DNA of 61,654 nucleotides from the NCBI GenBank assembly GCA_015061165.1, contig SUXC01000016.1:1-61654 (forward strand), in the 5' to 3' direction. Positions 32,301-38,725 of this stretch are shown piece by piece. Below the pieces are notes generated by a model. It was not told the origin of the DNA. It made no database searches and was given only the letters and a program-made list of their open reading frames with translations. The stretch comes from Bacteroidales bacterium (GTDB lineage Bacteria > Bacteroidota > Bacteroidia > Bacteroidales > Paludibacteraceae). Positions within the stretch are counted from its first letter, which is position 1. Each line of letters starts with the position of its first letter. The translations under genes were made by a program, and so were the position numbers.

Positions 32301-33561
32301 TTGATACTTCTACATTACCATTGCCATCTACCACACGTAGAGGATGTAACATTATGGTACGAAGATTGGTTTCTGGATCTGTTTGCACATCATATACAAC
32401 GCATTTGTATGTCTTGGTGTTATATGTCACTCCAGAAAAAACTTCCAACGTATCGCCCACTTGAGCAGAAAAGTCGTATGCTAAATACTCTCCTGTTGGT
32501 AAATCTTCGCTGTATGGGTCGTTGTCATCAAAGCCTTCATAATAGACATATACTTTCCTATCGTTGGTGAAGCGTACGGAAGTTCTTGAGGTAAATTTGC
32601 TATATGTATAATTACCGATGACAGTATCTTTACCCAGTCTATATTGTGATGTACTTGCTGTTTCATCAAAAAACAAACCGTCAAACCACATGACATTCCA
32701 TGTGTCGCACCATTGGTCTTTGTAAGGAATGGCTTGAATATCAAAATTTTGCCAATAAAGCGCTTTTTTATATGCATCAAGAGATTCCTCTGGGACATAG
32801 ATAGTGGGGGTGATTCCGATAAACATTCCATATGCAATATATGGCGGAGTTTTGGCAAAGAAAAACACTTCTTTTAGGCTGGTACATCCGCCAAAAATCC
32901 ATTGTTGAGTCAATTGGGTAAGACTTTCAGGTAATTTAATAGAAGATAGTGAAGTGCATTCATAAAATGCACCATCTCTAATCGTTGTTACACCTTCAGG
33001 AATTATTATATTCTCTAATGTCTCACATCTCACGAATGCGTAATTCCCAATTTCGGTCACAGAGTTGGGAATAACAGTCGTTTTACAACCTGCAACAAGT
33101 TGGTTCGCAGGCCTATAAGTATCGTTGGAGGAGATGACTGCATTACAATTATTGCGACTATCCAAGTATTTATTCTCTTCATCCACTACTATAGACATCA
33201 AATTGGGGCATGCACCTAAAGCACGATAGTTAATAATCATAATTGTTTTAGGTATATATAACGATTCCATAGTCTTTTGGGCTATACCACTAAAAACGAT
33301 ATTCCCCATACCCATAGTAGTTACGATAAAAGTGGTATCATTATAAATGACTGATTCTGGTATAGCAACATGCTTCTCACAGTCTGCGACTTCAATTAAA
33401 GCAACAGCACATGGCTCAGTGCGATCAATAATTTTATACGCGAAGCCGTCAATGTGGAAATCATTCACATATTCAAATTCATACGCGAAAGATGCTACAC
33501 TTGCCATGAGGGTGAAGGTGAGAGCAAAAAGTTTGCTGCGGAAAGAGTTGATCGTTTTCAT
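26320..33561 (-). CDS. Giant secreted BspA-like leucine-rich-repeat protein with five repeat modules
   Basis: A 2413-residue exported protein (signal peptide about 1-26). Residues 60-265 hold BspA/TpLRR leucine-rich repeats, e.g. IPNSVTEIGNYAFVRCETLE. After that the protein alternates two modules: A starts near CDTWNV and contains the IEGVGS and LLCAYK elements; B ends near YKKWTFDNGMEYVEGIG and LVCASKNGKLLYQMDD. There are five A and five B copies, but B3 and B4 are adjacent with only the end of an A between them, as left by a recombinational deletion. The C-terminus (RNEQLLILHEGKTYNVLGVQIK region) resembles the short terminal motif of many Bacteroidales surface proteins; type IX export is possible but unproven. 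The gene looks more AT-rich than its neighbours. Confidence 0.85.
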   Translation of the reverse strand: MKTINSFRSKLFALTFTLMASVASFAYEFEYVNDFHIDGFAYKIIDRTEPCAVALIEVADCEKHVAIPESVIYNDTTFIVTTMGMGNIVFSGIAQKTMESLYIPKTIMIINYRALGACPNLMSIVVDEENKYLDSRNNCNAVISSNDTYRPANQLVAGCKTTVIPNSVTEIGNYAFVRCETLENIIIPEGVTTIRDGAFYECTSLSSIKLPESLTQLTQQWIFGGCTSLKEVFFFAKTPPYIAYGMFIGITPTIYVPEESLDAYKKALYWQNFDIQAIPYKDQWCDTWNVMWFDGLFFDETASTSQYRLGKDTVIGNYTYSKFTSRTSVRFTNDRKVYVYYEGFDDNDPYSEDLPTGEYLAYDFSAQVGDTLEVFSGVTYNTKTYKCVVYDVQTDPETNLRTIMLHPLRVVDGNGNVEVSSEEITWIEGVGSPRGFLIGTTLPGGGLYTLLCAYKGDELKYTGSLYDEYGCEYNATEQNPADLFPTLWGLQRTSLTVKMCPTLFSAKTDVRYIKNKAYLDFHGYFLREENNQVLVYSGLQEEDLVLYDYSLEVGDTLTTLNYDYRIEGVPLTDLVVDYPIPDPYGSYDPIDTLIVTNILYVTLLDGKEYKQWTFNNGMQYVEGIGQFGQSIWAGDFFALIRKPNGFTWPDTRDYLVCASRNGQLLYQMDDAEMERLGAECLCEVEKKWSDTWCDTWNIMEHNVQLIGDYNEETWRHYLAEDTTINGTTYTTVNRYWTADKTKRGFVATIRFTEDQKVYALLGDTEYLVYDFSVQVGDTIETIVGVNCGTMLQRLLVHQVDIDDATNRKTITLYPLCKLEEDVDCDRCDENGYYLDLFPIQWIEGVGSTDGFLMGDRPCSDWVGGIGHKLLCAYKDDELQYINDLYQDDYGCEYNAVEQNPENLFPTLWGLQRTVCNEYCGETEDDNSDNITYKQTFDSIFFENDKPYILCNGYLLREEDNKIFLYSQSLNKDIVLYDFTLEVGDSLPAYIKDFDGTMYSDDTLVVTDISSVTLLDGKEYKKWTFDNGMEYVEGIGMYGGHRNGNFFGLIQEIVVPCHTGTHLVCVSKNGKLLYMMDDAEMERLGTECLCEVEKKWSDIWCDTWNVLDLKYRTIKYTTKEDFETWRYYLAQDTIINNYTYTAVTRQTTKVPEGVYPFTIPEPEYVAAVRFTDDRKVYIYYDNTEYLLYDFNVQPGDELTVFAGINHYHSHHTNTIRVDEVERYPGIYPFGTEISLSVFPDFSGDVRPTCFGVTKWVEGVGDLCGFITGADCGLSEYQTALLCAYKDGNTEYTTENEEYAEYGCEYNSGENKEYILTLSGLQRTGCTKTIGENENGTVWGSRSYLMQEIETATIGGKQYLLFGTNNIYDEYCSLWLREENNKILLYSTAQKKDLVLYDFTLNVGDSLPRLYVDYDLSSVVDYDNDEWELSPLVVTEVSTITLLDGKEYKKWTFDNGMQYVEGIGSFGTCYAHNDFYQLIVNAPLYSNVHSQHLVCASKNGKLLYQMDDTEMEQMETECLCEYNAEQKPKDLFPTLWGLQRTDIEEHTTCDGKPYLSDFEEYVTTQMNGKLYLSDGRNYLREENNQVLFCCPDFEIYEDIVLYDWTLEIGDTLPHNKSTVHAESDFIVKNVSTVTLLDGKKYKKWTLACGYEYIEGIGAINGEGYGHYLCLESWVQPGTYIRTCLVCASRDGQLLYKMDDTEMERLGAECLCEIEPKWSETWCNQWNILSHGYQGPQDPLAAARTSIFWLSNNTVNRDGQEYIPLMCSSSLPNEESTHLVGELRFTEDKQVYFYYAFDETEYLLYDFGAELGDTLELFAGLEFYNYHKTYTHVITDKETLDDGRLQIQADVVIRIDNGAGEYFEEKHPVTWIEGLGSTYGIIFNPSNPGVAGDGAIIMLCAYREDECVYTTNFSDYKNMGCVYNNDGTVDEDLFPMLSGLQRTICNEYCEDSKTSLQKFEDILFEHDQPYIYCESAFLIREENNKILIYSHSLDKDLVLYDFTLEVGDSLPRLYLDESAEKDLYWIYYNIMNVVDYHKDLEGNILPADTLIVTDVSAITLLDGKEYKKWTFNNGMEYVEGIGSFGNNMRFFDFFQLIGNMAVPVSLHGTHLVCVSKNNKLLYQMDDAEMERLGAECLCDYDSGHRKDNAKDGQIGGRPTPTQWNQLEVVLREMDNNHTILQAETFSYTLEDISQQVNNKTYFQLARQSTKDTATTKSVVGALHFGKDEDNRVYFLRDGVEYVLYDFTAEPGDTVEIFAGINNYPQETTYTHVVTGKDTLENGACRMLLEVVFPDETNTTAENAEKVWLAGLGSVDGIVHNAAKRTSNAHAAPNRSADSNETETSVMLCAWREDSCLYTTDHPDYDSFGCVYNQDPTSVENTYSPLPMTNCQKIIRNEQLLILHEGKTYNVLGVQIK
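26400..26427. repeat. Four tandem 7-base repeats inside the giant gene
   Basis: GGCAATT, GGTCATT, GGCAATG, GGCTATA in register, near the 3' end of the gene just before the conserved C-terminal motif. Confidence 0.65.
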
Positions 33562-33614
33562 ATCGCTATTATTTATAGGTTATACATTTCGTTTTCTTAT
33601 GGTGTTCCTATGGT

Positions 33615-33669
33615 TATCTATCGTATATCTAACGTATATCTATCGTGTATCTAACGTGTATCTAACGTA
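33615..33669. repeat. Five tandem 11-base repeats in the giant-gene leader
   Basis: Five adjacent 11-base units of TATCTA(T/A)CGT(A/G). They lie between the minus-strand promoter (33699-33730) and the start codon (33561), so they would be transcribed as part of a leader of about 130 bases. Eleven bases is close to one helical turn. Confidence 0.85.
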
Positions 33670-33698
33670 ATTGACAGCGATGAGATAAGAATTTTGTT

Positions 33699-33730
33699 GC
33701 AAAGGTAGTACAATTTGGTAATATATGCAA
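33699..33730 (-). promoter_or_regulatory. Promoter of the giant gene
   Basis: Minus strand: TTG at 33728-33730, a 20-base spacer, TACCTTTGC at 33699-33707. Confidence 0.7.
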
Positions 33731-33807
33731 TAGGCAGAGGCATTTGTACAGACTATAAAAATGTATTGTGTTGATAATCTATTATTTGTAATAAAAATGT
33801 ACAGTTT

Positions 33808-35220
33808 CTATTTTTCGCTTTGTAGCATCTCATGTAGGAAATGATATAGTTCTCGGGTGGGAATGCCTATCTTCTGTGCGATGCGGCGTTTGAAAGTACT
33901 GACACCTGTAGCGGAGTAGTGCATCCAATCTGCCAATTCCTCCAATGATGCATTGGGATAAAGGAGCATATACGTACAAAAGACATTCTCACGGTTGGAC
34001 AGTTGGTGCGTCTCTAACTGAGATAGCCAGTCGTGGAGTAGGGTGTCCAAGTCTTTCTTTAGTTCGTTGTAGTCGTTCCACTGTTTGCGAGGGCGTGGAT
34101 AGGTGGCGCGGATGTCGGACAGTTGGGCACTGACAGACAAGTCATCTATCTGATGATGTGCCACTTGCAAGCGATGGGCAGCGTGTCGGCGGTGCAGCAC
34201 GATAGCAATGACCAATAACAAGCAGGCAGCGAGTAGGCATAGGAGCATAATCCATGCCCAACGATAAGGATAAGGGTTAGCCAGATGCTCTTTTAGCAGA
34301 GTGAGTGCGCCGTGGTACTTGCCTACCTGTTCGTTGAGCAGGCGGTTGGCGTCTTGGCGTGCGTGGGCATAACGGCTCAGTCGCTCAATATCGTTGTTGG
34401 CCTTGGCATCCTGCATGAGGCAGTAGTAAGCATTGACCAACTCGTTGGGTGTAGCAGATTGCTCCACAATAATCTGTGCATAAGGAAGAGCCGACGATTG
34501 GTCGCCGAGGTCAAGATAGACTTGCATGAGTTTCTTATAAGTATAGAGGCGGTCTTCCTCGTACTGCCAATAGTTGAGTGCGCTTTTGAAATAGACAAGT
34601 GCGGAGTCGTATTGCTGTAGTTCGTAGAAATAGAGTCCCTTGGTCTCGTAGAAGCGGGCGAGATAGTAGTCGTCAATATTGTAGGAAGCAGCGATATGGA
34701 GTACACTATCGGATTTGGCGAATTGGTGGAGGTAGGTGTGAAACTCGCTGACGTCTAATAAGGTATGCGCATAGTACCAGTCTTTGCCACTCTCGTGGAA
34801 GGCACGATTGGCGCGGAGGAAGAAGATAAGCGCGAGGCTGTCGCTCTCGTTCTGCTTGCATATATGCGCCATGCAGGAGTTGATACGTCCGCGATAGATA
34901 GGATTGTCTATCTGCGCGCGGTCGGCTGCGATATAGTGCGCTGCGGCTTGAGTGATTTGATTGTCAAGGCTGAGATGACGCCCCATGTAGTAGTGGGCTT
35001 TGCCGAGTTGGTTGTGCGCGAAGATTTTGGTAAAGGGTTTGTCAAGCGTGCGGATGGCTTGCTGAAGCGCAGCGGTATCGGGATAGAGGAGGTGTTCGTG
35101 TTGGTCCAGACTATCTGCGATAGCGATAGTGGTCTGCGCTTCTTGGTAGCGCGTGGTGTAGCCACAAGAAACCAAAAGTAGGCAGAGAAGCAGCAATGTG
35201 AGATGGCGGATTGGCGACAT
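33808..35220 (-). CDS. TPR lipoprotein-like membrane regulator with C-terminal HTH
   Basis: A 470-residue protein with an N-terminal lipoprotein-like signal (LLLLCLLLVSC), about 300 residues of tetratricopeptide-like helices (for example AHNQLGKAHYYMGRHLS and YDSALVYFKSALNYWQ), one membrane helix (WIMLLCLLAACLLLVIAIVL, near residue 325), a coiled linker and a C-terminal helix-turn-helix region (LSNRENVFCTYMLLYPNASLEELADWMHYSATGVSTFKRRI). This layout is common in Bacteroidota and suggests a sensor that links an envelope signal to transcription. The longer frame opening at 35400 is excluded by a minus-strand promoter at 35248-35279. The giant surface protein gene lies directly downstream and may be a target. 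Confidence 0.82.
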   Translation of the reverse strand: MSPIRHLTLLLLCLLLVSCGYTTRYQEAQTTIAIADSLDQHEHLLYPDTAALQQAIRTLDKPFTKIFAHNQLGKAHYYMGRHLSLDNQITQAAAHYIAADRAQIDNPIYRGRINSCMAHICKQNESDSLALIFFLRANRAFHESGKDWYYAHTLLDVSEFHTYLHQFAKSDSVLHIAASYNIDDYYLARFYETKGLYFYELQQYDSALVYFKSALNYWQYEEDRLYTYKKLMQVYLDLGDQSSALPYAQIIVEQSATPNELVNAYYCLMQDAKANNDIERLSRYAHARQDANRLLNEQVGKYHGALTLLKEHLANPYPYRWAWIMLLCLLAACLLLVIAIVLHRRHAAHRLQVAHHQIDDLSVSAQLSDIRATYPRPRKQWNDYNELKKDLDTLLHDWLSQLETHQLSNRENVFCTYMLLYPNASLEELADWMHYSATGVSTFKRRIAQKIGIPTRELYHFLHEMLQSEK

Positions 35221-35247
35221 AAGGCGGTGTGTTTGGTGATTTCGTTT

Positions 35248-35279
35248 GCAAAGGTAGTAAAAATATTGGACGTGGGCAA
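35248..35279 (-). promoter_or_regulatory. Promoter of the TPR-HTH regulator
   Basis: Minus strand: TTG at 35277-35279, a 20-base spacer, TACCTTTGC at 35248-35256; the start codon is 28 bases downstream. Confidence 0.7.
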
Positions 35280-35423
35280 GTGTAAGGAGCAAATGTACAT
35301 GATTTTGCGAGAAGAATGGTTGATTATGTGGCAGTTGTGGGGATTTTGTACAGATAAAAAATACTATATAGATGTTAACACTGAAACCCAAAAACGACAA
35401 GAATTATTTAAATCAACAACTTA

Positions 35424-35468
35424 AACAACATGAACCAACAACATTCCGCTCGCCAACACCGCGAGCGG
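35424..35468. repeat. ACAACAT repeat with beta-type hairpin
   Basis: Within the 350-base non-coding stretch 35221-35570. ACAACAT words (35425 and 35438) are followed by a perfect 8-bp hairpin, CCGCTCGC (35446-35453) with GCGAGCGG (35461-35468), loop CAACACC. The core CGCTCGCCAAC is shared with hairpin beta at 26241-26251. The rest of the stretch holds the TPR-HTH promoter on the left and the exbD terminator on the right. Confidence 0.6.
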
Positions 35469-35519
35469 CGAGGAACCTTATATACATGGTAAATGGTACA
35501 TCAATCCCCGCAAAAACAA

Positions 35520-35548
35520 AATCACCTGTACCATAGGCACAGGTGATT
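35520..35548 (-). terminator. Terminator of the exb operon
   Basis: Minus strand: a 10-bp perfect stem, 35539-35548 with 35520-35529, followed by TTTGTTTTTG, about 22 bases after the exbD stop codon. Confidence 0.8.
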
Positions 35549-35570
35549 GTTGTTGATATCAATCTATAGA

Positions 35571-36041
35571 TTAGTAGGATGTGCGTTGGGTAGCAGCGTA
35601 GCTGATCTTCAGCGCGTATGCACGGCGAAGCTCTTGCTTGATGTCTGCAATAATACCCATCTTAGTCTCCTTATCAGCCTTGATAGACACGGTCATAAGA
35701 CCTTGGTCTTGCTCCTTCATAGAAGAACGCTCGTTGATGATATAATCACCAATCTCACGTGCATCAGCAAAAGCATCGTCCAATTGGATACGTGTCTCAG
35801 CACCGTATTGCTTGCGGAACTCAGCAGTAGGAGTACCTACATAGATGTAACGAACCAATGATTTCTTTTCAAGTTTAGTCAACTCGGTTGCTTGTGGATT
35901 CTGGATTGAAACCTTGTATGTAACCTCTTTCATAGATGTTACAGACATGAAGAAGAACAGCAACATGAAAATGATATCAGGCAATGAACTGGTGTTCAAA
36001 GCTGGCATCTCTCGTTTGTCATTTCTACGAATTTTTGCCAT
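35571..36041 (-). CDS. exbD: ExbD/TolR-family protein (second copy)
   Basis: A 156-residue inner-membrane protein: a short basic cytoplasmic start, one membrane helix (SSLPDIIFMLLFFFMSVTSM, with the Asp conserved in ExbD for proton use) and a periplasmic domain. With ExbB and TonB it converts proton motive force to power outer-membrane receptors. It is last in the four-gene operon, two bases after the other exbD. Paired, divergent ExbD copies are usual in Bacteroidota. Confidence 0.93.
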   Translation of the reverse strand: MAKIRRNDKREMPALNTSSLPDIIFMLLFFFMSVTSMKEVTYKVSIQNPQATELTKLEKKSLVRYIYVGTPTAEFRKQYGAETRIQLDDAFADAREIGDYIINERSSMKEQDQGLMTVSIKADKETKMGIIADIKQELRRAYALKISYAATQRTSY

Positions 36042-36043
36042 AA

Positions 36044-36625
36044 TTACTTTCCTCCATAATTTTTAGGTTCAGCCTCAGAAATCTTTTGAGGATAAATCTT
36101 TTGGATTTTCTTTTGCCACTCTTCATCCAACTCTGTATAAGGAGTGTGGAAGTATTTTTGAGCGCATTCCTCACGCAACTCGTTGTATGCTGCCACCAAT
36201 TCGTTCTGCACCTCCAAATATGCTTGGTACTGTGTTTCGGCATCGTTTTGCACGGAAATCACGTGTTCCTTGGTATATTTGAGCGTACCAAATGGCTGAC
36301 CAAAATCCTCCTCAAAGAGTTTAGGCATATTTGGGTCGTCATTGGCATTTACAATGAACTCCTTGGCTTTAGCGCGCAGCTGACGTACATCCATTTCTTG
36401 TCCTTGCACGAGGAGTTTGTTCTCCCAGTTAATCTTCACAACAAACAAGTTACGTTTGTTGATATCGGTGTCCTCCACTTTTTGGTCAGGTGGAATAGGT
36501 GCAGGCAAACGACGTGCGAGACCTTGATTCACATCCATAGAGGTGGTCACCAAGAAGAAGATGAGCAGCAAGAACGAGATGTCTGCCATGGAACTGGCGT
36601 TAATCTGCGGAATTTTCTTTGCCAT
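36044..36625 (-). CDS. exbD: ExbD/TolR-family protein (first copy)
   Basis: A 193-residue ExbD paralogue: basic start KKIPQINASSMADISFLLLIFFLVTTSM with the membrane Asp, then a longer periplasmic domain than its neighbour, with predicted helices (QYQAYLEVQNELVAAYNELREECA) and a Lys/Glu-rich tail. Two ExbDs of different length suggest a hetero-dimeric stalk in the Exb complex, an inference. It lies two bases before the second exbD and after a heptamer array. Confidence 0.92.
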   Translation of the reverse strand: MAKKIPQINASSMADISFLLLIFFLVTTSMDVNQGLARRLPAPIPPDQKVEDTDINKRNLFVVKINWENKLLVQGQEMDVRQLRAKAKEFIVNANDDPNMPKLFEEDFGQPFGTLKYTKEHVISVQNDAETQYQAYLEVQNELVAAYNELREECAQKYFHTPYTELDEEWQKKIQKIYPQKISEAEPKNYGGK

Positions 36626-36631
36626 AATCTT

Positions 36632-36666
36632 AATTTACAATTAGACTATTTACAATTTACTATTTA
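36632..36666. repeat. Five tandem 7-base repeats between exb genes
   Basis: AATTTAC, AATTAGA, CTATTTA, CAATTTA, CTATTTA, starting six bases before the exbD start codon (minus strand). The words are nearly the same as at 44358-44392 upstream of metG. Confidence 0.75.
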
Positions 36667-36684
36667 GTAATGCAAATGTCGTAA

Positions 36685-37161
36685 TTACTTTTTAACTCGT
36701 GTATAAATAACACCCCATATCAACGCTACAACGGTAGAAGCGGTAAGGATGTAAACAAGGTACATGATAGCATCACTCATGCGTGCCATGGCACCCACGT
36801 TGTCGGTACCCTCGTAACCAAGGATTTCCACTTCTTCAGGGCTACCCAAGAACCAGCAGAGTGCGCAAAGAGCAACAGCACCAAGCACAACACCAACAGA
36901 TACGAGACCGCGCTTTGGATCCACCTTGAAGGTCTCAACAAGTTTAGCAAGCACGAAACCGAAAGTAACAAGGATAACAAGCACAACGAGCGCGTAAATC
37001 CAATAGAGAAGCACGTTGGTGAACTTAGGAATATCCAAGAAGTCACCTGCTACCTCCAACGAACCTTCAGAGCCTCCGAAGAAGAACATCGCAGTAGCGA
37101 TAATTCCTACCAACATGAGCACCCAGAGGGTTACTTTTGGGACTAATTTATAATTCTTCAT
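36685..37161 (-). CDS. Exb-operon membrane protein of unknown function
   Basis: A 158-residue protein with four hydrophobic segments, about residues 9-29, 49-73, 86-105 and 130-152, and an acidic loop (SPEEVEILGYEGTDNVG) between the last two. I know no functional domain; proteins of this type are found between exbB and exbD in Bacteroidota, so it may be an accessory part of the proton-driven complex. Gaps of 56-59 bases to its neighbours agree with one operon. Confidence 0.8.
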   Translation of the reverse strand: MKNYKLVPKVTLWVLMLVGIIATAMFFFGGSEGSLEVAGDFLDIPKFTNVLLYWIYALVVLVILVTFGFVLAKLVETFKVDPKRGLVSVGVVLGAVALCALCWFLGSPEEVEILGYEGTDNVGAMARMSDAIMYLVYILTASTVVALIWGVIYTRVKK

Positions 37162-37217
37162 AATAATCTAAAATTTTGCAAGTTTAACAATTCACGTTCT
37201 GCACAATGCAAAATAGA

Positions 37218-38042
37218 TTATTTCTTTTGTGCTGCGTCGTATTCAACCACGAGGTCAAGGAGGCTGATAGAGCTATCCTCCATCTCATTAACGAGACCCT
37301 CGATCAAGCTAAGGATGTAGTTGTAGAATACTTGAAGAATAATAGCGATGATCAAACCGAGGAGGGTTGTCAAAAGAGCGACCTTGATACCACCAGCTAC
37401 AACGGTAGCAGAGATATCACCTACTTGTTGAATCTTATCGAACGCTTGAATCATACCAATAATGGTACCCAAGAATCCCAACGATGGAGCGATAGAGATG
37501 AAGAGAGAAATCCAAGAGAGGTTCTTCTCGAGAAGACCGAGTTGCACACCACCGTAAGAAGCTACAGTTTTCTCAACTACGTCAACGCCCTCATTGTAGC
37601 GGCTCAAACCTTGGTAGAAGATACTTGCTACAGGACCACGAGTGTTACGGCAAACCTCCAAAGCTGCCTCAATACCACCTTTCTTCAAAGCTGCTTCAAC
37701 TTCAGCCAAAAGAGCTTTGGTGTTAGTTTTGCTCAAGCTCAAATAGATAATACGCTCAATACAGAGTGCCAAACCAAATACCAAGCAGATGAGAGTTGCA
37801 GCCATAAAGCCAGCACCACCTTCGATAAACTTAGTTTTGAGAGTTTTGTGGAGGGCTACGATAGCACCTTCCTCAGCCTCTACTACTTCTTCTGCTACAA
37901 CTGCAGGAGCCTCTTCAGCCGCAGGAGCTTCAGTTACTTCTTCTGCTACAGGAGCAGCCTCAGCTGCCTCTTGAGCCATTACTGCAACGCTTCCGAAAGA
38001 AAACATTGCCAACACCGTTAGGGTTGCAAAAATTTTTTTCAT
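37218..38042 (-). CDS. exbB: ExbB/TolQ/MotA-family proton channel
   Basis: Inner-membrane channel subunit of the TonB energizer. The 274-residue protein starts with a signal-like helix (residues 1-23), then an acidic Ala/Glu-rich periplasmic stretch (AEEVTEAPAAEEAPAVVAEEVVEAEEG), and three membrane helices near 78-98, 160-182 and 205-230. The family core ISLFISIAPSLGFLGTIIGMIQAFDKI is clear. The long acidic N-terminal part is a feature of Bacteroidota ExbB. It heads the operon exbB, membrane protein, exbD, exbD. I see no convincing promoter directly upstream. Confidence 0.94.
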   Translation of the reverse strand: MKKIFATLTVLAMFSFGSVAVMAQEAAEAAPVAEEVTEAPAAEEAPAVVAEEVVEAEEGAIVALHKTLKTKFIEGGAGFMAATLICLVFGLALCIERIIYLSLSKTNTKALLAEVEAALKKGGIEAALEVCRNTRGPVASIFYQGLSRYNEGVDVVEKTVASYGGVQLGLLEKNLSWISLFISIAPSLGFLGTIIGMIQAFDKIQQVGDISATVVAGGIKVALLTTLLGLIIAIILQVFYNYILSLIEGLVNEMEDSSISLLDLVVEYDAAQKK

Positions 38043-38362
38043 AAGATTTGTTTTTTGTGTATTAAATTGTTAATAATATGTTTTGTTCGTCTGCCTTGTT
38101 TGGTGGAGGGGGATGTCTTATCTTGGCTACGCCTCGAACGATTATTTCTTCGTAATCCCAACAAGCTGCCGCTAGGAGGGGATTCGAGGACACCGACCTC
38201 GCTTCGCTCGCCCACCTCGAACGCCCCACAGTCTGCCACGGGCATCCTTGGAGAGAGGGGGATTTCTGCGTAATCCCTAAGTCTGCCGACGGCATCCTTG
38301 CAATCCTTTCCCGTTCGCCCTCTCTCAAGCAAGCTTGGACGAGGTCTCTCGGAAAAGTCTTG
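38043..38362. other. Non-coding region of hairpin-like repeats downstream of tRNA-Ser
   Basis: No believable gene. It holds short imperfect repeats: GTCTGCC...GGCATCCTTG twice (38231-38250 and 38281-38300), each able to form a small hairpin; words such as CTCGCTTCGCTCG; and GGAGAGAGGGGGATT at 38250-38264, an exact copy of the 3' end of tRNA-Ser at 38364-38378. Open frames here are short and without family resemblance. Confidence 0.55.
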
Positions 38363-38450
38363 CGGAGAGAGGGGGATTCGAACCCCCGAAACCCTTTTGG
38401 AGTTTACACGCTTTCCAGGCGTGCCTCTTCAACCACTCGAGCATCTCTCC
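38363..38450 (-). tRNA. tRNA-Ser(GGA)
   Basis: 88-base class II tRNA on the minus strand: acceptor GGAGAGA/TCTCTCC, anticodon stem GCACGC/GCGTGT with loop CTGGAAA (anticodon GGA), long variable arm, T-loop GTTCGAA, discriminator G. Confidence 0.95.
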
Positions 38451-38666
38451 TTCGCGTTCGGCAATTTCGCGCATTGACCAACGATTGCATCGTTGTTGGG
38501 GCGCTCAATGCCTCCGCTCTATCCTCGAAGCCACGAGCTTCTCGGATGTTTTTTAAAGAACCACACGCTTGTCGCAATAGGTTCAGCGAATAGAAAATAT
38601 GTCTAAGAACGCCTCTTTTAGTATGATGTTTATGCACATAAAATAGCACAATACACCTTTCGACCC

Positions 38667-38700
38667 GCAAAGGTACAAAAAAAAATTGATATATGCACAA
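38667..38700 (-). promoter_or_regulatory. Probable promoter of tRNA-Ser with a long leader
   Basis: Minus strand TACCTTTGC at 38667-38675, with a TTG about 22 bases upstream. The start would be some 210 bases before the tRNA; the leader (38451-38660) contains a perfect hairpin CAACGAT-TGC-ATCGTTG-type stem at 38479-38495. Confidence 0.55.
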
Positions 38701-38725
38701 TACTTTGCGATTTTTTTTTATTTTT

